DNA from: Haloferax marisrubri
GTDB lineage: Archaea > Halobacteriota > Halobacteria > Halobacteriales > Haloferacaceae
Direction of reading: 5' to 3'
Length of the DNA stretch: 64,000 nucleotides
Assembly: GCF_001469875.2 (NCBI RefSeq)
Contig: NZ_LOPW02000018.1
Coordinates: 64,239-128,238 of the forward strand
Below, piece after piece: positions 8,320-16,135 of this stretch (within the stretch, counting starts at the first letter, position 1; every line of letters starts with the position of its first letter). Below the pieces are notes generated by a model that saw only the letters and a list, made by a program, of their open reading frames with translations, had not been told where the DNA came from and ran no database searches. Both the position numbers and the translations under genes were made by a program.

Positions 8320-10461
8320 ATGACGACTCAGACGCTGCCGTTCTCGGCTATCGTCGGGCAAGACGAACTGAAACGGGCGTTGTTGGCCGTCGGAGCCAAC
8401 GACGACCTCGACGGACTCCTCGTTCGCGGCGAGAAGGGAACCGCGAAGTCGACCGCGGTCCGCGCCCTCGCCGACCTCCTGCCCGAACAGGAAGTCGTCG
8501 CTGGCTGTCCGTACGGCTGTCCGCCGGACCCGGACGCCCCGGCCCGCCAGTGCGACTCGTGTCGCGCCCGCGACGACCCCGCGGTCGAGCGCCGGTCGGT
8601 CCCGCTCGTGACGCTCCCGCTCGGCGCGACCCGCGACCGGGTCGCGGGCACGCTCTCGGTCGCCGACGCGCTCGACGGCGAGGCGTCGTTCGACCCCGGG
8701 CTCTTGGCCCGCGCGAACCGCGGCATCCTCTACGTGGACGAGGTGAACCTCCTCGACGACCACCTCGTCGACCTGCTTTTGGACGCGGCCGCGAGCGGCG
8801 TCAACCGCGTCGAGCGCGACGGAGTGAGCGTCGAACACCCCGCCGAGTTCACCCTCGTCGGGACGATGAACCCCGAGGAGGGCGACCTCCGCCCCCAACT
8901 CCGCGACCGCTTCGCCCTCCAGGCGACCGTCGTCGGCAGCCGCGACATCGACGACCGCGTGGAGATTATCGACCGGGCGCTGGCGGGCGACGACGACCCG
9001 GAAACGGTCGCCGACGCCCACCGCGAGGAGACCGCGGCACTCGAAGTCACGCTTCGCGAGGCGACGGACCGCCTCGACTCGGTTGCCCTCCCGGTCGAGT
9101 TCAAGCGCGATATCGCCGAACTCTGCGTCGACGCCGGCGTCGAGGGCCACCGCGCCGACATCGCCATCGCCCGCACGGCCCGCACCCTCGCTGCGCTCGA
9201 CGGCCGGACGAAGGTGCTCGAAGGCGATGTGCGCGAGGCGGCCGCGCTCGCGCTCCCCCACCGACTGCAGAGTCGCCCGTTCGACGACGACCCGGACGTC
9301 GATGACGTGCTCGACGACCACTTCGACGGGGAAGACGACCGGGACGACGCCGGCGACGGCGAAGAGGGTGAGAGCGGAAACGGTGGAGATGGCGGAAACG
9401 GTGAAGACGGCGAAGAACGCGGCGAGGGAGCCGGTTCCGACGCCGACGAGGACGGCGATGCCGCGGGAGAGGCTCCTGGCCCCGATACCGGAGATGATGA
9501 CGGCGGGGATGACGATACTGACGGCGACGACCGAGGTGGAGAAGTTGGCGGAGCCGACGAGAGTGCCCCCGAAGACGGCGACTCGGAAGACGGAGCGTCC
9601 GAAGACGGCGATACCGATGACTCCGGAGACGCCGACCCCGCCGACCCCGACGAAGCAACGCCGCTCCTCCCCGGACAGAGCCGGGCCGCCATCGGCGACG
9701 CCGAGCGACCGCCGGTCGAGGACGCGACCCTCGACGCGGAGACGCCCGGTGACGGGAGCCGTGCCGCAGTTCGGGAGTCGCGGCAGGGGCGAGGCTCGCG
9801 GGTGCGGACCGAATCGGCGACCGAGACCGACGACATCGACGTTCCCGCCTCGGTCCGGGCCGCGGCCTCGGCTGGCCGGTCCCGCGTCACCCGGTCGGAC
9901 CTTAAAACCGCGGTCGCCCGCGGGTCGGCCGCGACGCTCGTCGTGTTCGTCGTGGACGCGAGCGCGTCGATGCGCGCCGCCATGCGACGGGCGAAAGGCA
10001 CCGTGCTGTCGCTTCTCGAAGACGCCTACGAACAGCGCGACGAGGTCGCCTTCGTCGCGGTCGCGGGCGACGACGCCGAGGTGTTGCTCCCGCCGACCGA
10101 CAGCGTGACGCTGGCGGCGCGGCACCTGAAGGAACTCCCGACGGGCGACAGGACGCCGCTTCCGTCCGGGTTGGACGCCGCTCGCCGGGTTATCGACCGT
10201 TCGGACGCCGACGCCGCGCTCGTCGTCGTCGTGACCGACGGCCGGACCAACGTCGCGGACGGCAGCCCCACCGGGCAGACCCGCTCGGCGGCGCGGAACC
10301 TCGCCACCACAGACGCCTCGGTCGTCGTCGTCGACGCCGGCGACGACGGTATCGGCGTGACCGACATCCTCGTCTCCGAGACGGGCGCGCGGCGCATCCC
10401 GCTGTCCGACCTGTCGGCCGAGCGGGTCGCCGAGGCCGCGCGCTCGGCGGACGGGCAGTAG
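8320..10461 (+). CDS. ChlI/ChlD-type AAA+ and VWA chelatase subunit
   Basis: Predicted motor subunit for CobN, 713 residues, fusing the ChlI-like ATPase with the ChlD-like VWA domain. Walker A is GEKGTAKST (37-45) and Walker B is in ILYVDEVNLLDD. A four-cysteine segment, CPYGC then CDSC, lies near 65-86. Residues about 330-470 are a low-complexity Asp/Glu/Gly/Ser linker. The VWA domain begins near 545 and has the MIDAS motif DASAS. I chose the ATG at 8320: an earlier in-frame ATG at 8263 would overlap cobN, and conserved sequence begins just after 8320. Haloarchaeal annotations often call such genes chlID. It is the only plus-strand gene within the corrin block. Confidence 0.9.
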   Translation: MTTQTLPFSAIVGQDELKRALLAVGANDDLDGLLVRGEKGTAKSTAVRALADLLPEQEVVAGCPYGCPPDPDAPARQCDSCRARDDPAVERRSVPLVTLPLGATRDRVAGTLSVADALDGEASFDPGLLARANRGILYVDEVNLLDDHLVDLLLDAAASGVNRVERDGVSVEHPAEFTLVGTMNPEEGDLRPQLRDRFALQATVVGSRDIDDRVEIIDRALAGDDDPETVADAHREETAALEVTLREATDRLDSVALPVEFKRDIAELCVDAGVEGHRADIAIARTARTLAALDGRTKVLEGDVREAAALALPHRLQSRPFDDDPDVDDVLDDHFDGEDDRDDAGDGEEGESGNGGDGGNGEDGEERGEGAGSDADEDGDAAGEAPGPDTGDDDGGDDDTDGDDRGGEVGGADESAPEDGDSEDGASEDGDTDDSGDADPADPDEATPLLPGQSRAAIGDAERPPVEDATLDAETPGDGSRAAVRESRQGRGSRVRTESATETDDIDVPASVRAAASAGRSRVTRSDLKTAVARGSAATLVVFVVDASASMRAAMRRAKGTVLSLLEDAYEQRDEVAFVAVAGDDAEVLLPPTDSVTLAARHLKELPTGDRTPLPSGLDAARRVIDRSDADAALVVVVTDGRTNVADGSPTGQTRSAARNLATTDASVVVVDAGDDGIGVTDILVSETGARRIPLSDLSAERVAEAARSADGQ

Positions 10462-10497
10462 CCGGGGGTCGGTCGTCTCTTTTAGCATGGTGTGTTC

Positions 10498-11736
10498 CTA
10501 TCGAATCGGTCGCGTGCGGAGTCGGTACGCCCCGCGCGTGACGCTCTCGTCGTGGTACTCGACCGGTTCTTCGACCACCGCGAGGACGCTCCCGCCCGCG
10601 GCGATGGCGGTCGGGATGCCGGGGAGTCCCATCGTTTCGACGTGCCCCGCGTCGGGGGCGAAAACGTGGACGCCGTGGCGCTCGGCCTCCCGCTCCCGGA
10701 AGTGCTGGGCGGACGGCACGAATACCCGCGACTCGGCCGCGACGGTAGCGCGTGCGAATCCACCGGTGTCGCGGGTCCACAGACGGTCACCCCCGTCGAC
10801 CGAGACGCCGACCGCGGTGTGTTCGTCGGGGTGTCGCGCGTCCGGGTCGCGGGTCGATTCGGCGAACGTGTTCCCCGTGACGAAGACGGCGGTTTCGTCG
10901 GCGACGCAGACGTGGTTCGGGTAGGCGTAGACTGTCTCGTCGCCGACGCGGCGCTTGGTCGCGAGGTCGAGTTGCCACTGCGGCTCCCCGGCGAAATCGA
11001 GGAGGTAGCCGCGTTTGTCGCCGTGGCTGGCGACGGCCAACGCATCGCCCGCGAAGGCCACGTCGCCGACGCGTCGGTCCCCGTCGGTGCCGGGGTCCCA
11101 CGACGCGACTCGACCCCCGGTGTGGGCGTCGAGGAGAACGAGGCCGTCCTGTTCGGGGTTCGGGCAGCGGTTGTACGCGACGGCGACGCGGTCCCCTTCG
11201 GCGGCGACCGCGATGGGCGACGCGTAGACGTGTCTGCGCCACGCGAGCCGACCTCCCCGGTCGAACCCGAGGACGACGCTCCGCCAGACTCGCGCTTCGC
11301 CGTCCCGTTCGTAGCGCCGGGCGACGACGACGACCCTGTCGCCCGTCACCGCGAGGTCGACGACGTACGGTCGGAAGAACAGCGAGTCCTTCGTCGCCGT
11401 GCCCACGTCGTCGGCCGTCGCGTACGTCCAGCGGGCGACGCCCGTCTCGGCGTCGAGGACGCGAACCAGCCCGTCGCCGCCGCGCTCGCCGACGACGAGG
11501 AACTCGTCGGTGGCGGATATCGACACCACGGAGTGCTCGCCGCGCGCCTGCCAGCGTTCGCTGGCGTCGGGCGTGGAATCGGTAGCAGTCTCCAGCGCGA
11601 CGACGCGACCGTCCGCGGTCCCGACGAAGACGGCGTCGTCGGTCGCTTCGACCGCGGAGCGAGCCCAGTTGTGGCGGCTGCTCGCGGCCTCGACTTCCCC
11701 GAGGTCGCGGCGGGCCGTGAGTGGGGACGGTGCCAT
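10498..11736 (-). CDS. PQQ/WD40-like beta-propeller protein of the cobalamin operon
   Basis: Protein of 412 residues made of repeated beta-propeller blades such as VFVGTADGRVVALE, LVRVLDAETGVARW and LVLLDAHTGGRVASW, the pattern of PQQ-like and WD40-like repeats. There is no signal peptide or membrane helix, so it should be cytoplasmic. It is the last gene of the long corrin operon, 6 bp after the DUF3209 gene, and converges with chlID. Similar genes sit in other haloarchaeal cobalamin clusters as far as I recall. A scaffold or sensor role is inference; no catalytic residues are evident. Confidence 0.75.
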   Translation of the reverse strand: MAPSPLTARRDLGEVEAASSRHNWARSAVEATDDAVFVGTADGRVVALETATDSTPDASERWQARGEHSVVSISATDEFLVVGERGGDGLVRVLDAETGVARWTYATADDVGTATKDSLFFRPYVVDLAVTGDRVVVVARRYERDGEARVWRSVVLGFDRGGRLAWRRHVYASPIAVAAEGDRVAVAYNRCPNPEQDGLVLLDAHTGGRVASWDPGTDGDRRVGDVAFAGDALAVASHGDKRGYLLDFAGEPQWQLDLATKRRVGDETVYAYPNHVCVADETAVFVTGNTFAESTRDPDARHPDEHTAVGVSVDGGDRLWTRDTGGFARATVAAESRVFVPSAQHFREREAERHGVHVFAPDAGHVETMGLPGIPTAIAAGGSVLAVVEEPVEYHDESVTRGAYRLRTRPIR

Positions 11737-11742
11737 CGGGAG

Positions 11743-12126
11743 TCAGTCCTCGACGGGGAAGGCGTCGTGGAGCGTGTGGTGCGCCTCTCCGAGGTCGTCG
11801 AGGAACCCATCGGCTCCCTCGCGGATGCGGCGAAGCGACCGCTCTGCGTCGCGGACGGCGACGAGCCGTCCCCGAAGGTAGCCCGATTGCGGGTCGTCGT
11901 CGTCGATTCGCGTCGCCTCCGCTTCGAGGTCGACGAGCGCGGCGTCGAGGTGCCGCTGGGCCTCGTCGAGGCTGGTCGCGTTCGCGAGCGCCTGAATCGG
12001 GCCGGGGTCGGCGTCGCCGAGGTAGTCTTCGAGTTCGGCTTCGGCGTGTCGCTTCGCGTGTTCGTCGGTCGTTCCGGTGATGTTCAGGAGCGCCAGTCGG
12101 AGCGCTTCGAGTTCTGCACAGGCCAT
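11743..12126 (-). CDS. DUF3209 family protein
   Basis: Small acidic helical protein of 127 residues starting MACAELEALRLALLNI. It matches what I know of DUF3209, a haloarchaeal family of unknown function found in cobalamin clusters. The length and the repeated Glu/Asp/Arg/Leu heptad-like pattern suggest a helical bundle. The ATG at 12126 is supported by the 2-bp gap to the cbiX stop. A role as chaperone or adaptor for a corrin enzyme is only inference from position. Confidence 0.75.
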   Translation of the reverse strand: MACAELEALRLALLNITGTTDEHAKRHAEAELEDYLGDADPGPIQALANATSLDEAQRHLDAALVDLEAEATRIDDDDPQSGYLRGRLVAVRDAERSLRRIREGADGFLDDLGEAHHTLHDAFPVED

Positions 12127-12128
12127 GA

Positions 12129-13349
12129 TTAGAGTGATTGGTGGACGAGGTTCGAGACGATGCGGTCCCGCTCGAGATGGGACGAGACGATGCGGTCGGT
12201 GTCGTCGGGCGTCACGCCGCCGTACCAGACGCTGTCGGGGTAGACGGCGACGATTGGGCCGTCGCCGCACTGGCCGAGACACGAGCTTCGAGAGACGTGG
12301 ACATCGCAGTCGTCGGCGTCGCGCACGCCCTGTCTGAGTCGTTCGAGGACGGTCGCCGCGCCGCTCGCGGCGCAGGTCTGGTTCGTGCAGACCGCGACGT
12401 GTTTCTCGGGGGCGTCGTGGATGTGCGGGTCGTCGTCCACGTCGCTCCGGTCGGCGTGTTCGGCCTGATGGACGAGCGAGCGGAGCATCGCGCGAGCGCC
12501 GCCCTCGTCGTCCTCGTAACCGGCGAGTTCGACCTTGTACTTGCAGGTGTCGCAGGACATCTCGACGCTCCCGGAGCGCGCTTCTCGGTAGCGGTCAGCG
12601 AGGGTCTCGACCACCCGATCGTCCACGCCGAGCGGTCCGGACGCGCCGGCGTCGACGTATGGGTACTCCTCGTCGAACGTCTCGGCTTTGTCCACGATTC
12701 GCCCCGTCAGCACGCCGTCGCCGAGCATGTACGGGAGGACGACGACCGCGTCCGGGCGGTCCTTGGCGACGGTGTGGAGCGTCTCCTCCAACCGCGGCGT
12801 CGTGACGCCGATGAACGCCGATTCGACGCGGGTGAACCCGCGGCCCTCGTACAGCAGGCGGGCCAGTTTGTGCACGTCCCCGTTCGAGTCGGGGTCGCTC
12901 GACCCGCGAGCGCAGAGCACGACCGCCACGTCGTCGTCCTCGCGGTCGGCGCCGAGGTCGGACTCCACCGCCCGCGCCCGCTCGTCTAACAGGTCCACGA
13001 GCGAGGGGTGGATGCCGAGGTGCGAGCCGAACCGGAACTCGGTGTCGTCGTGGGTCGCGCGGGCCCGCTGGACCGCCAGCGGCACGTCGTTTTTGACGTG
13101 GCTCGCGGCGAAAAGCGAGAGGGGGACGACGGTCATCGTCCGGCAGGTCGGTGCCATCGACTCGATTGCGTCGTCTATCGAGGGCTCGGCGAGTTCGATG
13201 TACGCCGCGTCAACTGGGACCGACAGCCGGGACTCCAACTTCGCGGCGAGCGTCCGAACCTGCTCGTTGGACTCCTCGCGGCGCGAACCGTGGCCGACGA
13301 GGAGCACCGCGTCGTCGTCGAGCGTCGGGTCGGGCCGTTCGAGACTCAT
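12129..13349 (-). CDS. cbiX: Sirohydrochlorin cobaltochelatase CbiX fused to a 2Fe-2S ferredoxin domain
   Basis: Predicted to insert cobalt into sirohydrochlorin, the first committed anaerobic corrin step. The 406-residue protein has two CbiX halves followed by a redox domain. Half one has LLVGHGSRREESNEQV (17-32) and HVKNDVPLA. Half two begins VVLCARGSSDPDSN and lacks the GHG histidine, so only the first half looks catalytically complete. Near 280 is SCDTCKYK. The C-terminal thioredoxin-like ferredoxin has cysteines in VCTNQTCAASG and SSCLGQCGDG. I chose the ATG at 13349 because it overlaps the previous stop by 4 bp and directly precedes the CbiX domain. Confidence 0.9.
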   Translation of the reverse strand: MSLERPDPTLDDDAVLLVGHGSRREESNEQVRTLAAKLESRLSVPVDAAYIELAEPSIDDAIESMAPTCRTMTVVPLSLFAASHVKNDVPLAVQRARATHDDTEFRFGSHLGIHPSLVDLLDERARAVESDLGADREDDDVAVVLCARGSSDPDSNGDVHKLARLLYEGRGFTRVESAFIGVTTPRLEETLHTVAKDRPDAVVVLPYMLGDGVLTGRIVDKAETFDEEYPYVDAGASGPLGVDDRVVETLADRYREARSGSVEMSCDTCKYKVELAGYEDDEGGARAMLRSLVHQAEHADRSDVDDDPHIHDAPEKHVAVCTNQTCAASGAATVLERLRQGVRDADDCDVHVSRSSCLGQCGDGPIVAVYPDSVWYGGVTPDDTDRIVSSHLERDRIVSNLVHQSL

Positions 13350-14017
13350 GCGTTCTCCGCCTCTTCGAGGCTGCGGACGAGCTTTCGACGCCGCGTCGGC
13401 GCGAACAGGTTCGTCTCGTCGCTCCCCTCGTAGACCCACTCGCCGAAGCCGGCGGCCGCGTCGTCGTCGATGCCGAACCAGTAGCCGCCCGACGAGGTCT
13501 CGCCAATCTCGCCGGTCGGTGCGTCCACCGGGCAGGCGTCGAGCAGTCGGTCCACGGTTTCGAGGAGCGCCCGGTCGTCGTGGACGAACGAGATGCCGAC
13601 CGTCCCCGACGAGGACTTGAAACAGACCGTCCCGCAGGATTCGAGGAGTCCCCGAAGGAGCTGTTTTCGCCGGGCGTCGAACACGTCGAAGCGGTAGCCA
13701 CCGGCGTCGTCGCCGACCGGGAGGCCGAACGCGGCGCTCGCGCTTCTGACCACGTCGCCTTCGACCATGACGTGGTACTCGTCTTTGACGCGGGTGACGG
13801 CGGTGTTGTGGGCGTACTCTCGCTCCGTCTCCCGGCGGTCGATTTCGCCGCCGCCGGCGATGACCGCGAGGCGGTTCGCACAGGTCTCGTCGTTCGTCAG
13901 CGCCGTGAACTGTCCCGGCTCGACCGCTCCGCCGCCGGCGACGTGACCCCAGAGATAGGCCGTCTCGGGCGTGCTTTTCAGGAGGTCGTCCGCGGAGGCG
14001 ACGCGGGTGTCGCTCAC
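13346..14017 (-). CDS. Conserved cobalamin-operon protein with LAGLIDADG/WhiA-like segments
   Basis: Protein of 223 residues I cannot assign to a characterised enzyme. Two segments resemble the two halves of a LAGLIDADG/WhiA-type fold: LWGHVAGGGAVEPGQF near 22-37 and RGLLESCGTVCFKSSSGTVG near 120-140. The second has the helix-ending small-residue pattern and following beta strands of homing endonuclease domains. The acidic catalytic positions are not clearly preserved, and no intron or intein is present, so nuclease activity is doubtful. It is embedded in the operon with 4-bp overlaps on both sides, which argues for a corrin-related or regulatory job. The fold is my inference. Confidence 0.6.
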   Translation of the reverse strand: MSDTRVASADDLLKSTPETAYLWGHVAGGGAVEPGQFTALTNDETCANRLAVIAGGGEIDRRETEREYAHNTAVTRVKDEYHVMVEGDVVRSASAAFGLPVGDDAGGYRFDVFDARRKQLLRGLLESCGTVCFKSSSGTVGISFVHDDRALLETVDRLLDACPVDAPTGEIGETSSGGYWFGIDDDAAAGFGEWVYEGSDETNLFAPTRRRKLVRSLEEAENA

Positions 14018-14271
14018 GCGTCCACCTCCCGGACCGAAATCGCGCCCGGCGGACAGGCTCGCGCCGCGAGCGTCGCGTCGTCGCCGTCTGCTTCGGCATC
14101 TCCTTCGAGGAGGGCGACGACGCGCTCGCCCGTCTGCTCGACGCTCACGACGCCGGCCGCGTCGGGGTCGATTGTGGCGAGTCCGTCGTCGTCCTCGACG
14201 AACCGGCCGTCGCGGGCGAGGCAGGCGAAGATGCCGTCGCAGGCGTCTCGGTCGATTTCGATTTCGAACAT
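14014..14271 (-). CDS. Small ferredoxin, probably [3Fe-4S]
   Basis: Electron carrier of 85 residues. The three cysteines (Cys11 and Cys17 in ACDGIFACLARDG, Cys73 in ARACPPGAI) follow the CX5C...CP pattern of single-cluster [3Fe-4S] ferredoxins. A fourth cluster ligand is absent, so a [4Fe-4S] form would need another ligand. It sits one base after the stop of a cbiH gene and overlaps the next gene by 4 bp. A role supplying electrons for ring contraction or cobalt reduction in this pathway is plausible but inferred. Confidence 0.85.
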   Translation of the reverse strand: MFEIEIDRDACDGIFACLARDGRFVEDDDGLATIDPDAAGVVSVEQTGERVVALLEGDAEADGDDATLAARACPPGAISVREVDA

Positions 14272-14272
14272 C

Positions 14273-15253
14273 TCAGTACTCGTACTTCTGCTCGTAGCCC
14301 CGGGGCGTCACCATCCGGTCGTCCCAGACGTACGTCTCCTCGTTGCCGACCAGCAGCGTCGTCGTCATGTCCACGAGGTCGGTCTCGCCGAGGTCGGGCA
14401 GGTCGCCGAGTTCGACGATTTCGACTTCCTCGTCGTCGCGGCCCGCGCCGTGGACGACGCCGACCGGCGTGTCGGGCGCGCGGTGTTCGAGGAGAATCTC
14501 GCAGCACTTCTCGTAGTTCGACCGGCGCTTGCGGCTCCACGGGTTGTAGATTGCGATGGTGAAGCCCTCCTTGGCGGCCGCGTGAAGCCGCGACTCGATG
14601 GTCGGCATCGAGGTCAGGTGGTCCGAGAGGCTGATGGTCACGGTGTCGTTGACGAGCGGCGCGCCCAGCCGGGCCGCACAGGACTGCGCCGCCGGGACGC
14701 CCGCGACCACGTCGAAATCGACCATGCTCGCGGTCGAGCCCTTCGATTCGAGGATTTCGAGCGCGAGGCCGGCCAGCGCGTACACGTTGGGGTCGCCGCT
14801 CCCGACGATGGCCACGTCGTTGCCGGCGAGCGTTCGGTCGACTGCCTCCTCGGTCCGAGAGACCTCGCCGCACATCGGCGTCGAGTAGATGTCCTCGGCG
14901 TCCTCGACGATGTCGTCGGGGAGGAGTTCGATGTAGGTCGTGTAACCGACGATGTGGTCGGCCTCGCGGAGCGTGTCTTTCGCCAGCGTGGTCATCTCGC
15001 TCGCACGACCGGGACCGAGGCCGACGGCGACGAGTTGCCCCGGTTCGCCGTCGAAGTCCTCGATAGTCGCTTCGACCTTCTCGGCGGTCTGTTCTTTCTT
15101 CGACCCGCCCGAACTGCCGCCGCACTTCGAAGCCGAGTCGTCGCCGGGCTTCGAGGACGACGCGCCGCACTCCGATTCTGCGTCGGCCGAGTCGGTCGAT
15201 TCCGCCGTCGCTCCGCCGCACTTCGATTCGGTTGTCGTGTCTGATTCGCTCAT
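14273..15253 (-). CDS. cbiH: Cobalt-precorrin-3 C17-methyltransferase CbiH, with Cys-Gly N-terminal extension
   Basis: SAM-dependent C17 methylation and ring contraction enzyme of 326 residues. The methyltransferase core starts near residue 73 with VAVGLGPGRASEM, followed by GSGDPNVYALAGLALE, AGVPAAQSCAARLGAPL and IAIYNPWSRKRR. The first 70 residues are low-complexity Ser/Glu/Ala sequence with three KCGG/ECGA-type motifs (cysteines at 12, 29 and 44). This tail could bind cobalt or an Fe-S cluster, or simply tether the protein. A second cbiH lies directly upstream in the operon, 3 bp away. Confidence 0.9.
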   Translation of the reverse strand: MSESDTTTESKCGGATAESTDSADAESECGASSSKPGDDSASKCGGSSGGSKKEQTAEKVEATIEDFDGEPGQLVAVGLGPGRASEMTTLAKDTLREADHIVGYTTYIELLPDDIVEDAEDIYSTPMCGEVSRTEEAVDRTLAGNDVAIVGSGDPNVYALAGLALEILESKGSTASMVDFDVVAGVPAAQSCAARLGAPLVNDTVTISLSDHLTSMPTIESRLHAAAKEGFTIAIYNPWSRKRRSNYEKCCEILLEHRAPDTPVGVVHGAGRDDEEVEIVELGDLPDLGETDLVDMTTTLLVGNEETYVWDDRMVTPRGYEQKYEY

Positions 15254-15256
15254 GGG

Positions 15257-16135
15257 TTAGAAGTCGTCGACGTCGCGCCCGCCGCGGGGCGTGACGAGGT
15301 ACGTTTCGTAGTCGTTGCTCCAGGGTTCGGTCTCGTGGGTGCCGATGAGAATCGACGTGCCCATCCCGCCGACGTCTTCATCGTGGGCCGTCGCGTCACC
15401 GAGGGTCGTAATCGAGAACGTCTCGTCGTCCAGATTTCGGCCCGCTTCGCCCCGGCCGGCGTCGTTGAAGATGCCGACCGGCACGTCGTCGGCCCGCTCC
15501 TCGCGGACCACGTCGATGGCGCGTTCGTAGTTCCGCCAGCAGTTGTACAGGACGACGACGAAGCCGCTGATGGCCGCCGCGCGCAGTTTCTCCTCGATTT
15601 CGTCCCAGCCGCGCCACTTGTCGGACAGCGAGACCGTACAGAAGTCGTTCGACAGCGGCGCGCCCATCATGGCCGCGCCGCCGAGCGCCGCGGTGACGCC
15701 GGGGACGATTTCGACCGGCACGTCGGTCGCTTCGTCCGTCTCCGCCATCGTGAACACGAGGTCGGACTTCCCGTAGACGTTCGGGTCGCCGCCGGAGACG
15801 TGGACTACGTCCTCGCCGTCGCGGACGCGCTCGAACGCCTCGCGGGTCAGTTCGACCTGTTTTCCCATCGACGAGCGGACGACCTCCGGCCCCTCGTCGC
15901 TTCCTTCCGGGGGGAGCGTTCCGTCGTCTCGGAGGAACTCCTGATAGAGGTTCGAGGCGACCACGCAGTCCGAAGTCGAGACGAGTTCCGTCGCTCGCTT
16001 CGTCATGTGGTCGGGGAGACCGGGACCGATGCCGACGACGTAGAGGGTTCCGTAGTCGTCCGGGACCTCGTCACGGTCGCGGTTGCGGTCGCTGGAGCCG
16101 GACGCCGGTTCGGTCTGCTCGCCGCCGTCGCTCAT
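15257..16135 (-). CDS. cbiH: Cobalt-precorrin-3 C17-methyltransferase CbiH, second copy
   Basis: Paralogue of the following gene, 292 residues. The core includes YVVGIGPGLPDHMTKRA near 32-48, VSGGDPNVYGKSDLV, PGVTAALGGAAMMGAPLSND and VVLYNCWRNYERAIDV. The ATG at 16135 overlaps the cbiG stop in an ATGA, which settles the start against longer in-frame possibilities. It lacks the Cys-Gly tail of its neighbour. Two CbiH-type proteins are usual in haloarchaea; whether one has another methylation target or they form a heteromer cannot be decided here. Confidence 0.88.
   Translation of the reverse strand: MSDGGEQTEPASGSSDRNRDRDEVPDDYGTLYVVGIGPGLPDHMTKRATELVSTSDCVVASNLYQEFLRDDGTLPPEGSDEGPEVVRSSMGKQVELTREAFERVRDGEDVVHVSGGDPNVYGKSDLVFTMAETDEATDVPVEIVPGVTAALGGAAMMGAPLSNDFCTVSLSDKWRGWDEIEEKLRAAAISGFVVVLYNCWRNYERAIDVVREERADDVPVGIFNDAGRGEAGRNLDDETFSITTLGDATAHDEDVGGMGTSILIGTHETEPWSNDYETYLVTPRGGRDVDDF

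Noticed and set aside
8272-10488. A 738-codon minus-strand frame opposite the chelatase gene
   Set aside because: The plus strand encodes clear Walker and VWA motifs, and the opposite frame has none.
13346-14017. Active homing endonuclease or intein
   Set aside because: There is no host-gene interruption, the acidic catalytic residues are not clear, and the gene is neatly coupled to its neighbours.
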